Below are positions 1-53,959 of a stretch of 64,000 nt of DNA, piece after piece. The DNA is from Nannobrachium achirus (lineage: Eukaryota > Chordata > Actinopteri > Myctophiformes > Myctophidae). Below the pieces are notes generated by a model that made no database searches, had not been told where the DNA came from, and saw only the letters and a list, made by a program, of their open reading frames with translations. Each line of letters opens with the position of its first letter. The first letter of the stretch is position 1. The stretch is taken from assembly GCA_963921795.1 (NCBI GenBank), contig OY997652.1, positions 61,727,256 through 61,791,255 on the forward strand. Direction: 5' to 3'. The translations under genes were made by a program, and so were the position numbers.

Positions 1-345
1 CACCAAATATCCGAATAGTCGGATATTCGAATATCAAAGTCACTATTCGACGTTGTTCACCGAAGTCGAATATTCGCTTTTTTTTTTGTCAATGACCTTG
101 GTGGATGAATTTGTTAATGCTCTATACCAGGGGTTCTCAAACCTTTTTAGGCTGCGACCCCCAAAATAAACATATTTGAACTGGGGACCCCCACCCTGAC
201 AAGCACTTGGAATTGGAGGTATTACATTTAATGTGACTCGGTTCCACAGATAAATATTGTGAAAATAGCAGATCTACATGCTCACAACGCCTCGCAACGC
301 ACAATGTTTGCCTCTTGCTTACTTAATATTTGACAGTTTGGACAG

Positions 346-828
346 TCCTGTCGAATATTCGACTATTCGAATACTTTGAGGTCGAATAATTCGAATACTA
401 AAAATCACTATTCGTGAATGCCCTAATCCATCGTGGCTCTTCTTACGGTCTCCGACTCTAAAATCAGCAGCAGCGGAATAGAAATATAGGAATGTTTGGG
501 CACAATCAACAGAAAGCTGGCAGATCAAATAAAACATCAAATAAACATGGCGAATGGGCCCTTCTGACCTTTCTTTGTGTTGGTGATGTTACAGTGTGGC
601 ATACAGGATACTACGGTTTGTGATATCTTTTGGTTAACTGGTCAAAATGTCATCCAGAGTCCAAAGTCAGAGAGCGGCTTTTGGTACCAGAAGATGGCAT
701 GGATACGTCTAGCAGTCTGCTATGGGAGGGTGGCCATGCAGTCGCTGAATGGAAGGCCATCTGGGAATCAGGAGTCATAGTGTCACTGAGCAAGACGCTT
801 AATCGCTAACTGCTCCCCGGGCACCGTA
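346..828. other. No gene; repeat-flanked sequence
   Basis: Opposed TATTCGAATATTCG-type ends (1-75 and 345-415) bound a broken hAT-like copy, also seen at 31586-31700. 440-780 is unassigned. 785-820 has a SINE-like gagcaagacgcttaatcg scrap. Confidence 0.4.
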
Positions 829-1154
829 TTAACCCATTAACACAGACATCCCTTTTATCCCCATGTAAAAAAAAGGCCCTCTCCGGACCATGAATGCAGT
901 TTTTACTATGGTGAAAGAAACACAAATTCAAGAGAATTGCTTGTCCAAACTCAGTATTCACTTGATTATGCTTAGTTTAGTGTGGTATCAAGTACCGAAA
1001 ATAGCCGAACTCCAAGCTCGCAACACATCGCACTGCGACATGTTGCGAGCTTGGAGGTCGGCTATTTTCGATATTTCCACCAAAAAGGCCCTTTTAGAAA
1101 TTTCAGCCCCTGCCTCTCTAACAAGCTCTGCACAGTTAGGATCCACTGCATTAA
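829..1154. mobile_element. Possible deletion derivative of the piggyBac element
   Basis: Begins TTAACCCATTAACACAG. Its interior (gagaattgcttgtccaaact, gattatgcttagtttagtgt, atttccaccaaaaaggccc) matches intron 1 of the transposase pseudogene around 54860-55240. It carries the palindrome at 996-1070. The right border is uncertain; TTAA occurs at 1151. Confidence 0.5.
996..1070. repeat. Common palindrome, CTCCAAGC variant
   Basis: Arms CGAAAATAGCCGA...CTCCAAGCTCGCAAC pair with the right side with three mismatches. Unlike most copies it has TCCAAG in place of TACAAG, on both arms. Confidence 0.85.
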
Positions 1155-2059
1155 CTGTTCCTAACAGTTAGGAACGGTTCACGCAATGTTAGCATGATCA
1201 TTGCTGTGGGGCATAGTACCAACTTTTTGCCTTCTTTTTCTAAAATGAACACCCTACCTGATGACACAACAGGTACGTCATACAAAAAGCTTCAAAAGTA
1301 GCAGATCCACAAGCTCAAAACGCGAAATGACACGTTTAGGGCTTGTCGATCTGCTACTCCTGCGACTTTTGAGTTTGAACCCTGGAAAGTAACAGCTTTG
1401 GACATTATGACGTTTCCACCCGACAGAGGCGATGTGTACAGTAACTAAACGTACCCCAAAGTTAGTCGTTTGGGTGTTATCCTCGCCCGATCTAATGCCG
1501 CGTCAGTGAGCAGTCCCTTTAATGCGGTTCCCCTTTCGACACTCGAGACTCAGTATTTTGACGGTTTTGCACTGTCAAAAACAGGCGATTTGTTTGAAAC
1601 GAAACGAGCAAAGGAAACGCTGACTAAGCGTTGATCATGCACTTTCATAGTGAGGCTAGAACCGCTGAGAAAATGGGATTGTGCTTCTTTGGTTCTCTTG
1701 GCGTTTTGACCGAGATGTACATCTCTGTTCCTGTTCTCCAAGCCAACGTTGAGTATTAATCCAGGTTATCGCGACCGCCGCGACATGCGTCTCTAGTCTA
1801 TCTCTACGGATGTCAGGGAAATGGTCAGACTCCCGATACGAAACACGAGTTTTTTTCAACAAAGGCGTGTATAGCATACTGACTGGAAAGGTGAGCTAGA
1901 ATGCATAGGTGTTGTCGAGCAAAGGTGACAGATGACTGAGCTACTGTATATAATATGTACAATATCAATAGCGTTGATACAGCAGAGTTGAGCACAGGAT
2001 AACATTTACAAAAAAAAAGAAAGAAAAAAACTCAGTTGACATAAGATAAAAATATTGTG
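1155..2059. other. Unassigned sequence downstream of dab2ip
   Basis: Apart from the decayed palindrome at 1296-1357 and a poly-A-like tract at 2009-2031, nothing is recognised. No open frame has gene-like features. Confidence 0.4.
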
Positions 2060-2075
2060 AACATTTTATTTACAA
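2060..2075 (-). terminator. Possible polyadenylation signal
   Basis: On the minus strand this reads GTAAATAAAATG, with a perfect AATAAA, preceded by unique-looking sequence (2076-2300). A T-rich stretch (minus strand of 2010-2032) follows 30-50 nt later as a plausible downstream element. Other AATAAA copies lie inside repeats. Confidence 0.3.
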
Positions 2076-2666
2076 TTTCTCAGGCTTCTCCAGTCTCACG
2101 ATACACTCAGTTTGTCATGACATCGACCGTACTCATCTGCAGCGAGGCATATCCGTCTCTAATCATCCTCATCGTCTTATTGGCGAGTAGAAAACAAAAG
2201 AAAGTGACACTGACACTATCATTGGCTACAGTGCCAGGATGAACAAGCATGCGGACTCTCGCGCCTTTTCACTCTATATACCATAGGTCTGTTTAAAAGG
2301 TAAGAAAAACAACAAATACAAAAATATACAAAATATAGATGCTAAAAATGGCATGGAATCGGATGGCAACGACAAGATCGACTTGAGTTAAGGAGAGTAC
2401 ACACCCCGTTTTTCTTTTTAAGACCACCTTGTGACTCGGCATCTTCACATTCAGAGGAGAGGGTGTGGACGACGACGCGCCATTCATACCGCGGCGAGGA
2501 TAGCAAATCTGCAAGCGCACAGCGCGGCACAACGCTTGTAGATCGGCTATTTCCGCCTTGCGCCGACACCGGCGTACGACAAAGTATACGTTCGGGCTCG
2601 AAGAGGGACATGAACAGTAGAAGAGCTATGTCACTGGGATGAGAGAAGAATGTCACTTCTTTAGGA

Positions 2667-2992
2667 GAGCGGTTCTCAACCTTTTCAGGCCGCGACCCCC
2701 AAAATAATAATAACTGGGGACCCCCCCACCCAACACAAACACTCGTAGGAGCTGGCATTACATTTAGTTTGACTCGATCTATTCCATGCCTCTAATATTA
2801 GACAATTTTACTAAAAAGGTCTTTAAAGTCCTTAAATAGTCCTTTAGGTATGTGCAGATACCACTTATACTGTATGTTGGACTGTTTACTGTTGAATGAG
2901 AAATGTTAACATTTAGCTAAACGTCCGGGGACCACCCCCAAACAATTTGGGGACACCTCTGGGGGTCCCGACCCACAGGTTGAGAACCACTG
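2667..2992. mobile_element. hAT-type MITE with 8-bp TSD
   Basis: The ends read gagcggttctcaacc and ggttgagaaccactg, with GACCCCC-rich subtermini. It is flanked by CTTTAGGA and CTTCAGGA (7 of 8). The central palindrome found in its relatives is absent here. Confidence 0.8.
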
Positions 2993-3126
2993 CTTCAGGA
3001 GGCCATCGTTACGACCCCAAAAGTCCAGTGTATTAGCATAATAGCATCGTGTCTAAAACACATTCCTCTCTTTTAGCTCACCCCCCCCCCCCACAACGGC
3101 TGGCCCGGAAGACCAAACAAACAAAC

Positions 3127-3456
3127 CCAATTCACCATTTGTCAAGTCCCGCCCCTCTTCACACCCATTGGTTGCCGTGTCTTGGTGGGACACTCTGTGG
3201 GACACTCCATCCACTACCATTTTAATTCAGTTGCTTGCTATTGTTATTCTGCATGTTCAATTCTAATTTCTAACTTGGTTTCAGTCAAATGGAGCTGCTC
3301 AGTGGCAGTATAGTGACTCAGCATGTTTTTAAATGTTTTTATTTCTCCAAAGATTCAACATAAAAAGGTGGAACCAGGGGCGGGACAAGGCAGATGGAGC
3401 CTGCTGGTTGGTCAGTCAGGGACCAACCAGAAGGCTAACAAAGGGTGAATTACTAT
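3127..3456. mobile_element. MITE, TTCACCNTTTGT ends
   Basis: Starts ATTCACCATTTGTCAAGTCC and ends GCTAACAAAGGGTGAAT. An inner inverted pair, CTGGTTGGTC / GACCAACCAG, lies near the right end. Two further copies at 32703-33052 and 39633-39983. Confidence 0.7.
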
Positions 3457-3888
3457 GAGAAGAGAAAGAGTTGCGTCATCTTCGTTGTTCATTCCATCCA
3501 GCCATTTCTTTTTTTACAGCAACGGTGAATAAACAAAGATTGTGGGTTTGTGCTTTTTTTTAACCACCATTTTGCCTGCCCACCGACAGTATCTCAATGT
3601 CTAAGCTAAGACTTGCCATCTAAAACCAATATTAACTTTTAGACCAGTTATAACCCAGTTATAACTAGCCACTTTGACGTATTTTAGGCGTGTAATAGCC
3701 CGGAAAAATGCTCAGTGGGTTATTCCAAACACTGCAGCAATCGTTCCAAACGTTGAATCCTCATTACAGGTATAGATGAAGCTTGCGTGACTATGTGAAA
3801 CCGCGAGACTTGTATGGGTTCTTTGACAACCCACTGCACGCAACTCTTTCCATCTCGCCAGCTCTGCATAGAGAACCAAGTGTGAACA

Positions 3889-3966
<78 letters not shown>

Positions 3967-4649
3967 AGTTGAAGTGCATTCTACGTTGCTATAGCTGCAG
4001 ACTCTTCCCAGTCCAAAGTTTTAAAGCATCAGGGCTGGATTAAAAGGAGTTATACAGATTGTTTTCGACTGATGGGCGGCGGACGGCGCGGATCAATCAC
4101 TGCCCTTAACCCATTTTATCCTCACAGCACATAAAAGCTTCAGTCATTCCATAGGGGTGGGGCGGGGGGGGGGGGGGGGGGGGGAGAGGAATAAAATCAT
4201 AAAAAAAACAACATAGAAAGAATTCACTCCTAAATAAAGGGCTGCTTTTTCATATTTGATACTATCAAATATAGGTATGTATGTACTGAATACTCTATAG
4301 AGGAAAACAAAAGGAGAAAACAAAATGCATACATCTATATTTCAATTTCATTAATATAGCATCACATAGAATTTCATTTTCTTTACTTTAGTGTTTATAA
4401 TACATTAAGTGATGTTGTTTTTGTACAATATATATTTCCATTTACAAATCCACAGTATAAGTTGTGCCTTTACTTTATGTATTTCTTTTTTTTTGCAGGG
4501 AAGTCGGGGTGGGGGGAAGGTGGGTAAAGACGAGGTGTGTTCCGTTCTTAAGGCGTTTCTCGGGTACCAATATCTTTCACAAAGTGCACTAACGTGGGAG
4601 TAGCAAGCTATGCCTCGATGGTCGCGAGGGAATTGGGGGGGATATAGGG

Positions 4650-5032
4650 CAGTGTTTCTCAACCTTTTTTCTGCATGGGCACACTTTTCATGTCCCAAGA
4701 ATCCATGGGCACACCAAACATAATACGGGGGTGTAAATATCGTCACTGTCGGGAATAAACCTTGTATTACCAAGTTTCAAATTTGTATGTTTCTTCGCAA
4801 CGTAAAGCCCTGCTTCATCATACAAGGCTGTCGCACAACAGTAGTGAAAACAGCAGATCTACAAGCACACAACGGCTCGCACCGCGAGGCGTTGTGTGCT
4901 TGTAGATCGGCTGTTTAAATCATTTTTAAAATGATAAATACAATGCTTGCTTTCAAGCAGTTTCAAGGGGCACACTTGACCCTTCTCAGGGGCACACCAA
5001 AGGTCCCCAGGCACAGTGGTTGAGAAACACTG
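4650..5032. mobile_element. hAT-type MITE with 8-bp TSD and central palindrome
   Basis: The TIR is CAGTGTTTCTCAACC / GGTTGAGAAACACTG. The target duplication ATATAGGG is perfect on both sides. The palindrome at 4847-4916 lies near its centre. Confidence 0.9.
4847..4916. repeat. Common palindrome, CACACAACG class
   Basis: AAAACAGCAGATCTACAAGC opens it; the inner stem is ACACAACG(G/C)CTCGC. The right outer arm is cut after GCTGTTT. Confidence 0.85.
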
Positions 5033-5904
5033 ATATAGGGAGAGGGGTAGGTGGTGGTAGGGGTAGTTGGGGCCACTTTGGAACACACCCAAGGACTGAA
5101 AAAAAGGAAAGCAAAAAGTGAGTTGATTGTTTTCGGATTAAAAAAATATCTTTTTAACCTCCTAGTTGTTTTTATAAATTTTTCTTCTTTTTTTTTCAAA
5201 AAAAAAAAAAAAAAAAGAAAGAATAAGGACATAGGACTGGAAAACGAATCTTCTCCCAGTCCTGTAATAGAGTTATTTGTCACCATTTGTTTTGACTTTT
5301 TTTAAACTATATAGGTCCATGTGGTTGTCAGGTAGGAAGGGGCGGGGAGAGAGGAGGGGGGTTGCTTCTTGGGGGGGGTGACAGACAGACAGTCTCTTGA
5401 CGCTCATCGTTGTGTTCGTTGATTAATATAGTGGTTCGTTCCCCGTTGGGTACAACGGCTTCAATCGTCCCGTCCGACTGTTTACGACGTCGAAAGCAGG
5501 CGGACCGACGGACCGCCGAGTTCCGTTATCTACATTAAGCTTTCCACTCGACCATCACCCGCGGGGTGAGAAGGTCCTCTCCGATCCATTGGCGGGTTGT
5601 TGTCTTTGCTAAAAGGTCCTCATCTCCTCTGGTTGGCCCCTCTCCGTCGCGTTAGGTCCACACTCTTACGCCGCTTACGTCGGATTTATACAGCGTCGCA
5701 TGATAGCACCGCGCGAGCCGCGACGCATCGTCGTCTGGCTTCTTTTCTCAGCGTCCGACGGAGTAGAACTTCGGCGTGAGCGTCCGTAAAAGGTAGGGTC
5801 TTCTTTTATAGGCAACGGCATTCCCTCTTATACACGTGCGCGTATATACGCACGCACACACACACACACACGCACACACCAGTCAAACGTTGAGTCCCCG
5901 GGCC

Positions 5905-48046
<42,142 letters not shown>

Positions 48047-48126
48047 CTGCGGAAAAGCAAGAGAAACACAAACGCAAAGACACGTTACAATTTAGGCACT
48101 TAGCAGACCCCCTTCTCTAGATTAGA

Positions 48127-48576
48127 AGCCCTTATAACCAGTAAGACTCCCTGATCGGGAGATAAGCGACCGTCAGGTCACATGTACCGCTTTGCATGAT
48201 TTTAGGGCAAAATCTGTAGGAGCAGTGTCTAAAAGTGTGTTTGCAAAAATCGGCCTGACGGTGGCGCTAAATGGGACAGATCCATGTTGATGACATGACT
48301 CTGGACACACTGTGTACCGCTTTGCGTGATTTTAGGGCAAAACCTGTGGGAGCAGTGTCCAAAAATGGTGGCGCTAGAAGAGGGCCATGTGAGAAATTAG
48401 TTGTGGAGGTTGTGGTTTGGCAGCCACGGAGTGGGTGTGCAAAGTTTGGCATGGATAGGGGCAACGGTGGCGGAGATATGAGTAGGGGAAAAGTGTGACG
48501 TGACGGACAGACTGACTGACAGACAGCCGGTGGAGGTTTTGATAGTAACTGCGACCAGACAGTCGCAATAAAAACT
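48127..48576. mobile_element. TE copy inverted relative to 44461
   Basis: Reads agataagcgaccgtcaggtc at the left and ctgcgaccagacagtcgcaa at the right. It carries an internal repeat of accgctttgcgtgattttag. It lies just 5' of a dab2ip exon. Confidence 0.65.
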
Positions 48577-48733
48577 AGTAAGACACCTCAGGGCGACTAA
48601 TAGACACAATCTCAGCAAGATCTCCTTCCTAGTTTACCAATTCCGTTTTCTTACTACTCCTGCCTGCTACTCCTGTCCAATAATCACAACAAGTAAACAA
48701 AGGGTTGCATCAACTGTAAGCTGCTGTATACAG

Positions 48734-49282
48734 CAGGGGTTTTCAAAGTGGGTGACGGGGCACCCTGGGGTGCCTTGACGGCATTCCAGGGGTGCCATGA
48801 GATCATTTGATAATATTTGGAATTTATTTGGACACTTGAAAAAATATTTAGTATAATTTTAAACTTGAGGTACAAAGTTATTTTCAGTCAGTTCCAACCA
48901 AAATGGCCGTTATCTCAACGTTTTCCGGGCAGCAACCTCGTATCTCCAAGTTTCAAATGTGTACGTCTTTTGGTAAAGCAAAGCCCTGCTTCATCATACA
49001 AGACTGTCGCACAAAACTAGTGAAAACAGCCGATCTACAAGCACACAACGCCTCGCGATGCGAGGCGTTGTGTGCTTGTAGATTGGCTGTTTTCACTAGT
49101 TTAGTACATTTTATAGATGATAAATACAAAACGAACGGTTTTGGACGTACAAGGTTTCCACCCGACAACGACGATATGCTATAAATATAAGGTGCTGGGA
49201 GTGAAAATTATAATGTAGGGGTGCCTCGGATTAAAAGAATATTAACGGGGTGCCCTGAGACAAAAAGGTTTGGGAACCCTTG
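48734..49282. mobile_element. hAT-type MITE with near-perfect TSD
   Basis: Third copy of the family. Flanks GTATACAG and GTACACAG (7 of 8). It holds a perfect-stem palindrome at 49014-49102. Another, end-less copy spans about 34230-34640. Confidence 0.88.
49014..49102. repeat. Common palindrome, CACACAACG class
   Basis: AAACTAGTGAAAACAGCCGA faces TTGGCTGTTTTCACTAGTTT. One mismatch (C/T) in about 43 pairs; loop GAT. Confidence 0.94.
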
Positions 49283-50297
49283 GTACACAGAACGTGTACA
49301 ACAGGTAAAATACCTGTTGTATCCAAATTGTTACAGCCTATCTATGCTGATCTAACGGTGTTATTTGCCTCACTCCTTTCCAAGAAGTCTCTCCCGCAAA
49401 AAGATGGTCGTCTGTCTGCCAGCCTCTGCTGCGCATTGGACAGAGACTTGTGTTTTGATTGATTGATTGAAGGCTTTATTAGAAGTTTGCATAGGAAAAT
49501 GTACAGATTCATGACGGTACAGTTCACTGGTACAAGGTCTACTAAAAGGAGATCCATGAAAAGACTAAGCTTATTTCAACAGGAAACCATTAAAGTATCT
49601 CATATAACATTGAATGACAGACAAATAGAACACAGTACTATGCAGTAGATATGTAAAGAAAAAAAGAAAACAGTAGGTCTATACAATCAGTAAGTACAGT
49701 ATATACAATATATACAAGGAAGGGGCAGGTAACAGTAAGTCTAGACAATCAGTATGTACAGTATATACAAGGAAGGGGCAGTGTTGGCGTGCAAAGTGTC
49801 TGCCAACCAGACTGGTGGCAGGTCCGTGTCTGCCAACCACAGCACAATGTCCAATTTCTCAAGAAAGTCCCAATGATGGGTGATGAACACTTTTCCACCG
49901 CCAAAGACGAGCACGCTCGTCACTTTGTCCGAGGTTCACAGCATTTGTCAGCATTTGTCAAAGCCTCATTTCAGTGGTTTATGATTGGGGGGGGGGGGGG
50001 GGGGATTTTTATTTTATTATTATACTGTGGTGACCCACATAATACAGACTGTGAGAGACATTCACCAAAGAGCTACTGTGCCTTTGAGAGCGGAGCGTTT
50101 AGTTAGTCTCCCCGTTTCTGGTTCCGGGTTATATTCTTGTTTACGTTTGGCTGCTAGCAACATCAACACAACACAGTGTGTGAATGTGTGTACTTTATGT
50201 GGAGAGAAATAAGTAAACTACCTCGACAACCCACGTATCTGGTCTCGCTGTTTCCTACTCTACAATACATTCTTTTTTAAATGAGAGTAATCAATCT
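49283..50297. other. Unassigned intronic sequence
   Basis: Includes a duplicated segment (gtacagtatatacaaggaag at 49697 and 49757), a G-run at 49987-50004 and otherwise unique-looking DNA. No gene seen. Confidence 0.35.
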
Positions 50298-50465
50298 TGT
50301 TTTTTTATGTTTTGGGCTTTCATGCCTTTATTGATAGGACAGTAGACTGACAGGAAATGGGGAGAGAGATGGGGAGTGACACGCAGCAAAGTTCGTCGGG
50401 ATCGGGAATTGAACCAGCGACATGCCGTCAGGCTACACTGAGCCTATGTGGTATGCGCCTGGACC
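50298..50465 (-). mobile_element. tRNA-derived SINE copy, minus strand
   Basis: On the plus strand it reads catgcctttattgataggac and cgggaattgaaccagcga, the reverse of the 23162 family including tail and B-box-like segment. Confidence 0.75.
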
Positions 50466-51248
50466 GGTAGAGCTCACATTATTTTTGGCTGCACTCTATT
50501 TCACTGATGCTGGGATCATTCACAGACCACGGACAACCAAGGGTTGGGGAGGAATTTTGGTATTGCATCTGAAACGGCTTGGAATTAGAGACAGACAGAA
50601 CATGACATTTCAATATTTGAGTGGTTGTTTAGGCTAAAACCTGTATAAAACGGTAATATAGACCAATATTTATATAAACTATATTTTTTAAAAGCATGGT
50701 GTGGCTTTGATTTTTATTTTTTTTTGTCAAAAACGGCCGTTTATGACGTCACAAACGGCAGCAAATGTTTTGAGAACCCGTGGGATGCTTTTAAACTCCA
50801 CCTTCCCAAAACCAGAGAAAGACACAACGGTCTGAAATGGGACTTTGTGAGGATAGAAGGTGCTAGTGGGACCCCAAAAAAAGGTTTTAAAATAGGAAAA
50901 GTGAATTTTCATGGTGTATCACCTTTAAATCTGGCAGATAAAGAGTTAAAGAATGATGATTTCAGGTCAATATAAACAGGTTTTCAGTTAGAATTTTGAC
51001 CCGATTTTGACCCGATTCTATGTGCCTTCTAAAAATCCATCTTTTTTTTTAAAAACACACGTTTCTACGTCAGTGGTTCTCAAACTCTTTCATGTCAAGG
51101 ACCTCTAGAATTATATGTATTTGGCCACTGACCCCCGTCTCAAAATATTTCGTATCAGGGACCCCCCGGAAGCAAATATTTGAGTTACAAATGTTCACTT
51201 TAAAAATGAGAGTATTCAAAGATTTCCACACATTTTCGTGATTTTTCA

Positions 51249-51321
51249 AAAAATTGCAGATCTACAAGCTCGCAGCGCGGCACTCGGTGCCGCGCTGTGA
51301 GCTTGTATATCTGCTATTTTT
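51249..51321. repeat. Common palindrome, GCGGCAC class
   Basis: CAGCGCGGCAC TCG GTGCCGCGCTG; outer left arm AAAAATTGC has one change. Confidence 0.88.
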
Positions 51322-51697
51322 CAATAGTTAGAGCATTCAATAATCCTAGGCCTAAATGGGTCAATATCATCCTCTTCTTTTTTTAAGTGGTTTAGGACCT
51401 TCCAAAATTCGGGATGTGCGTCAGACCCAAGAGCTTGGCATCGTTCAGGCTCCGATACTGACCTAGATAATCATCTATATAGTAAGTATGTGTTATTGGC
51501 AGTGAATCGGCGTGGGCCGGGAAGAGCTGGCCCGCGTCCCGGGTCTGTGAGTAATTTATAAACATGAGAACTGGGACACACATCATAGTTCTGTCCATAT
51601 GGTGCAGGACAACCACACCTCCTCACTGCATTCATTAGCTTAAACCCATTTAGGCCTGAACACATTATGACGCAATATTTTATGCTTTAAATATAAA

Positions 51698-51770
51698 AAA
51701 AATAGCAGATATACAAGCTCACAGCGCGGCACCGAGTGCCGCGCTGCGAGCGTGTAGATCTGCTATTTTT
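51698..51770. repeat. Common palindrome, left end of composite MITE
   Basis: Loop CGA. In mirror orientation to 52130-52202. Right arm AGCGTGTAGATC has one uncompensated change. Confidence 0.9.
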
Positions 51771-52129
51771 GAAAAATCGTGAAAATTTGATTTTTCACCC
51801 GATTCTATAAGTGTCTTTTGAATCCTTCTAAGGTTTTTGGAAAAAAAAAACCTATGTTTCTATGTCAGCAATCTGGCCGGCCATCGTCAAAGAAAAGGTC
51901 CTTTTCACTTAACTGGAGCTCAGTTTGTCTGTTCTTGAGAGACTACTGTGTCAGTGGTTCTCAAACCTTTTCATGTGAAGGACCCCCAAAATGATATGTA
52001 TTTGGCCACGGACCCCCATCTCAAAATATCTAGTTCCAGGGACCACCCAGAAGCAAAATTTGAGTTACAAACATTCGCTTTGAAAATACATTATATTCAA
52101 AGATTTGCACACATTTTCACGACTTTTTC

Positions 52130-52202
52130 AAAAATAGCAGATCTACAAGCTCGCAGCGCGGCACTCGGTGCCGCGCTGTGAGCTTGTATATCTGCTATTT
52201 TT
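52130..52202. repeat. Common palindrome, right end of composite MITE
   Basis: Loop TCG. AAAAATAGCAGATCTACAAG paired with CTTGTATATCTGCTATTTTT, with one pair broken at TAGAT/TATAT. Confidence 0.9.
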
Positions 52203-52258
52203 CACTGGTTAAAGCAGTCAATAATTCTAGGCTTAAATGGGTTAATAACATGACGACT

Positions 52259-52399
<141 letters not shown>

Positions 52400-52794
52400 C
52401 GACATTCTGAATACGAGAACGCAACACAAGCCACCACTGATACAAGATTGAGTAGACGTGCAAAGATACAGTATGCGTTAGAATGATTTCAAACATATTA
52501 CGTATAGGGATGGGTATCGTCTGCGATACTTTTAATGGTATCGATCGCATGACGTTGATCGGGTATCGATACGTAAAAACGAGCGATACCTCGTTTCGAT
52601 ACTCTGGAACGCACCCCTGGCCGGTCGCATCTGTAACAGTTGGGCTACTGTGAGTTTAATGACTGCTTTAGTAGGCTACACTCCAGGGCAGTCCACAGTC
52701 AACGGACTTCACAGAGAGAGACGCACACTTTGGGGGGGGGGGGGGGGAATGCACAGAGAGAGACGCACACATCACCAATACGTTTTATTTCTTA

Positions 52795-53140
52795 TTTTTT
52801 TCAAAACTTTTTTTTATCCTAATTTTTTTTTCTCAAAACATTTTTTTTTTCAAAAAAAAATTTTTCTCAAAAAATTTTTTTTCTCAAAAAACTATTTTTC
52901 TCAAAAAACTATTTTTCTCAAAAAAAAAAATTCTCAAAAATTTGTTTTTCTCAAAAAAAAATTTTTCTCAAATTTTTTTTCTCAAAATTTTTTTTTTCTC
53001 AAAAAACTTTTTTTCTCAATTTTTTTTGTCTCAAAACATTTTTTTTCTCAATTTTTTTTTCTCAATTTTTTTTTCCCCTTTTTTTTAACTTTTTTTTTCC
53101 TCTTTTTTTTTTTCCTTTTTTTCCTCTTTTTTTTTAAACT
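52795..53140. repeat. T-rich minisatellite, TTTTTCTCAAAAA units
   Basis: About 350 bp built of irregular 12-16 bp units with CTCAAAA between T runs, grading into pure T/C runs at the right. Runs of A and T of near equal length make each unit partly self-complementary. Confidence 0.9.
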
Positions 53141-53674
53141 AGATGTGAGCGGGCCGAAGCCCCGCAAACCTCTAGTACTATACATTTTTCATCATAATTT
53201 TAGATGACGAAATCAACACTAGTGCTGGCAGACCCGGGGGAAAAAATGGCCGGCCGAGGCTATCAACACTCCGTGGTGAGTAACGGTGTGTCACTCCAGA
53301 TGTTGTGTTGTTATACTGCAAACGCGTCTTTAACACATCCTGTGCCAAACTCGTTCCTGAACGAGTTAAGAAAAATAATGTACGTGTGCCAGAGTTATCT
53401 AACTCGTCCCTGAACGAGATAAGCTTTCCACTGGAATCCACTAGATGGCGCTCCTGTGCAACCTATGAGTGAGGGTCCATGTGCTTGTAACATAATGTAC
53501 ACACTAGACCACATGATCCAAATGAACTAAACAACAGTGGTGAGTCTTTTCTATAGGATCAGTAAGGAAAACACACACACTTGGCTGTGTTCTATAGGTC
53601 ACTTCATGTAAACAGAAATCACACAACCCCAGCCCAGCTATTTTTTTTTTTTTTTTTTTTTTTTTACCCAGCCC

Positions 53675-53682
53675 TATAAATA
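53675..53682 (+). promoter_or_regulatory. TATA box of the piggyBac transposase
   Basis: TATAAATA follows a 25-nt T run and precedes the GC-rich CTCCGCCCCC. It lies about 510 nt before the transposase ATG. Position and context fit a core promoter of the element; no transcript evidence is available. Confidence 0.45.
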
Positions 53683-53887
53683 CTGCACTCCGCCCCCAGC
53701 CTGTTGTTGCGTGTAGGTTGGAATTGAGAGACAGAGAGAGACAGAGAGCATTGTATTGTAAGAGTAATTGATAGTGTTTGTGATTGATTGACTGGTGACG
53801 TTTGAGAGAGAGAGGAGAGAGAGAGAGAGAGCGAGCGTGCGAGCGTGTTTGGAGTGCAAGGTGAGAATTTGACTGTCTGGAAGTGTT

Positions 53888-53959
<72 letters not shown>

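Larger units (their letters stand above)
2066..5904 (-). other. Probable dab2ip 3' UTR / downstream region
   Basis: The sequence after the stop (5400-5900) is moderately GC-rich and not repeat-like, as expected of a 3' UTR. Two hAT MITEs (2667-2992 and 4650-5032), a GTCAAGTCCCGCC-type MITE (3127-3455), a CT/CA array and a G-run (4158-4182) follow. How far the transcript runs cannot be told; 3.8 kb with several MITEs is possible but unproven. Confidence 0.4.
51640..52245. mobile_element. TTAA-flanked composite MITE with two palindromes
   Basis: Ends TTAAACCCATTTAGGCCT and AGGCTTAAATGGGTTAA. The inner sequence contains a CAGTGGTTCTCAAACC segment (51955 onward) of hAT character. Each end carries a palindrome (51698-51770 and 52130-52202) in mirror orientation. 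Siblings: 43293-44250, 41346-41905 and 63218-63809. Confidence 0.75.
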
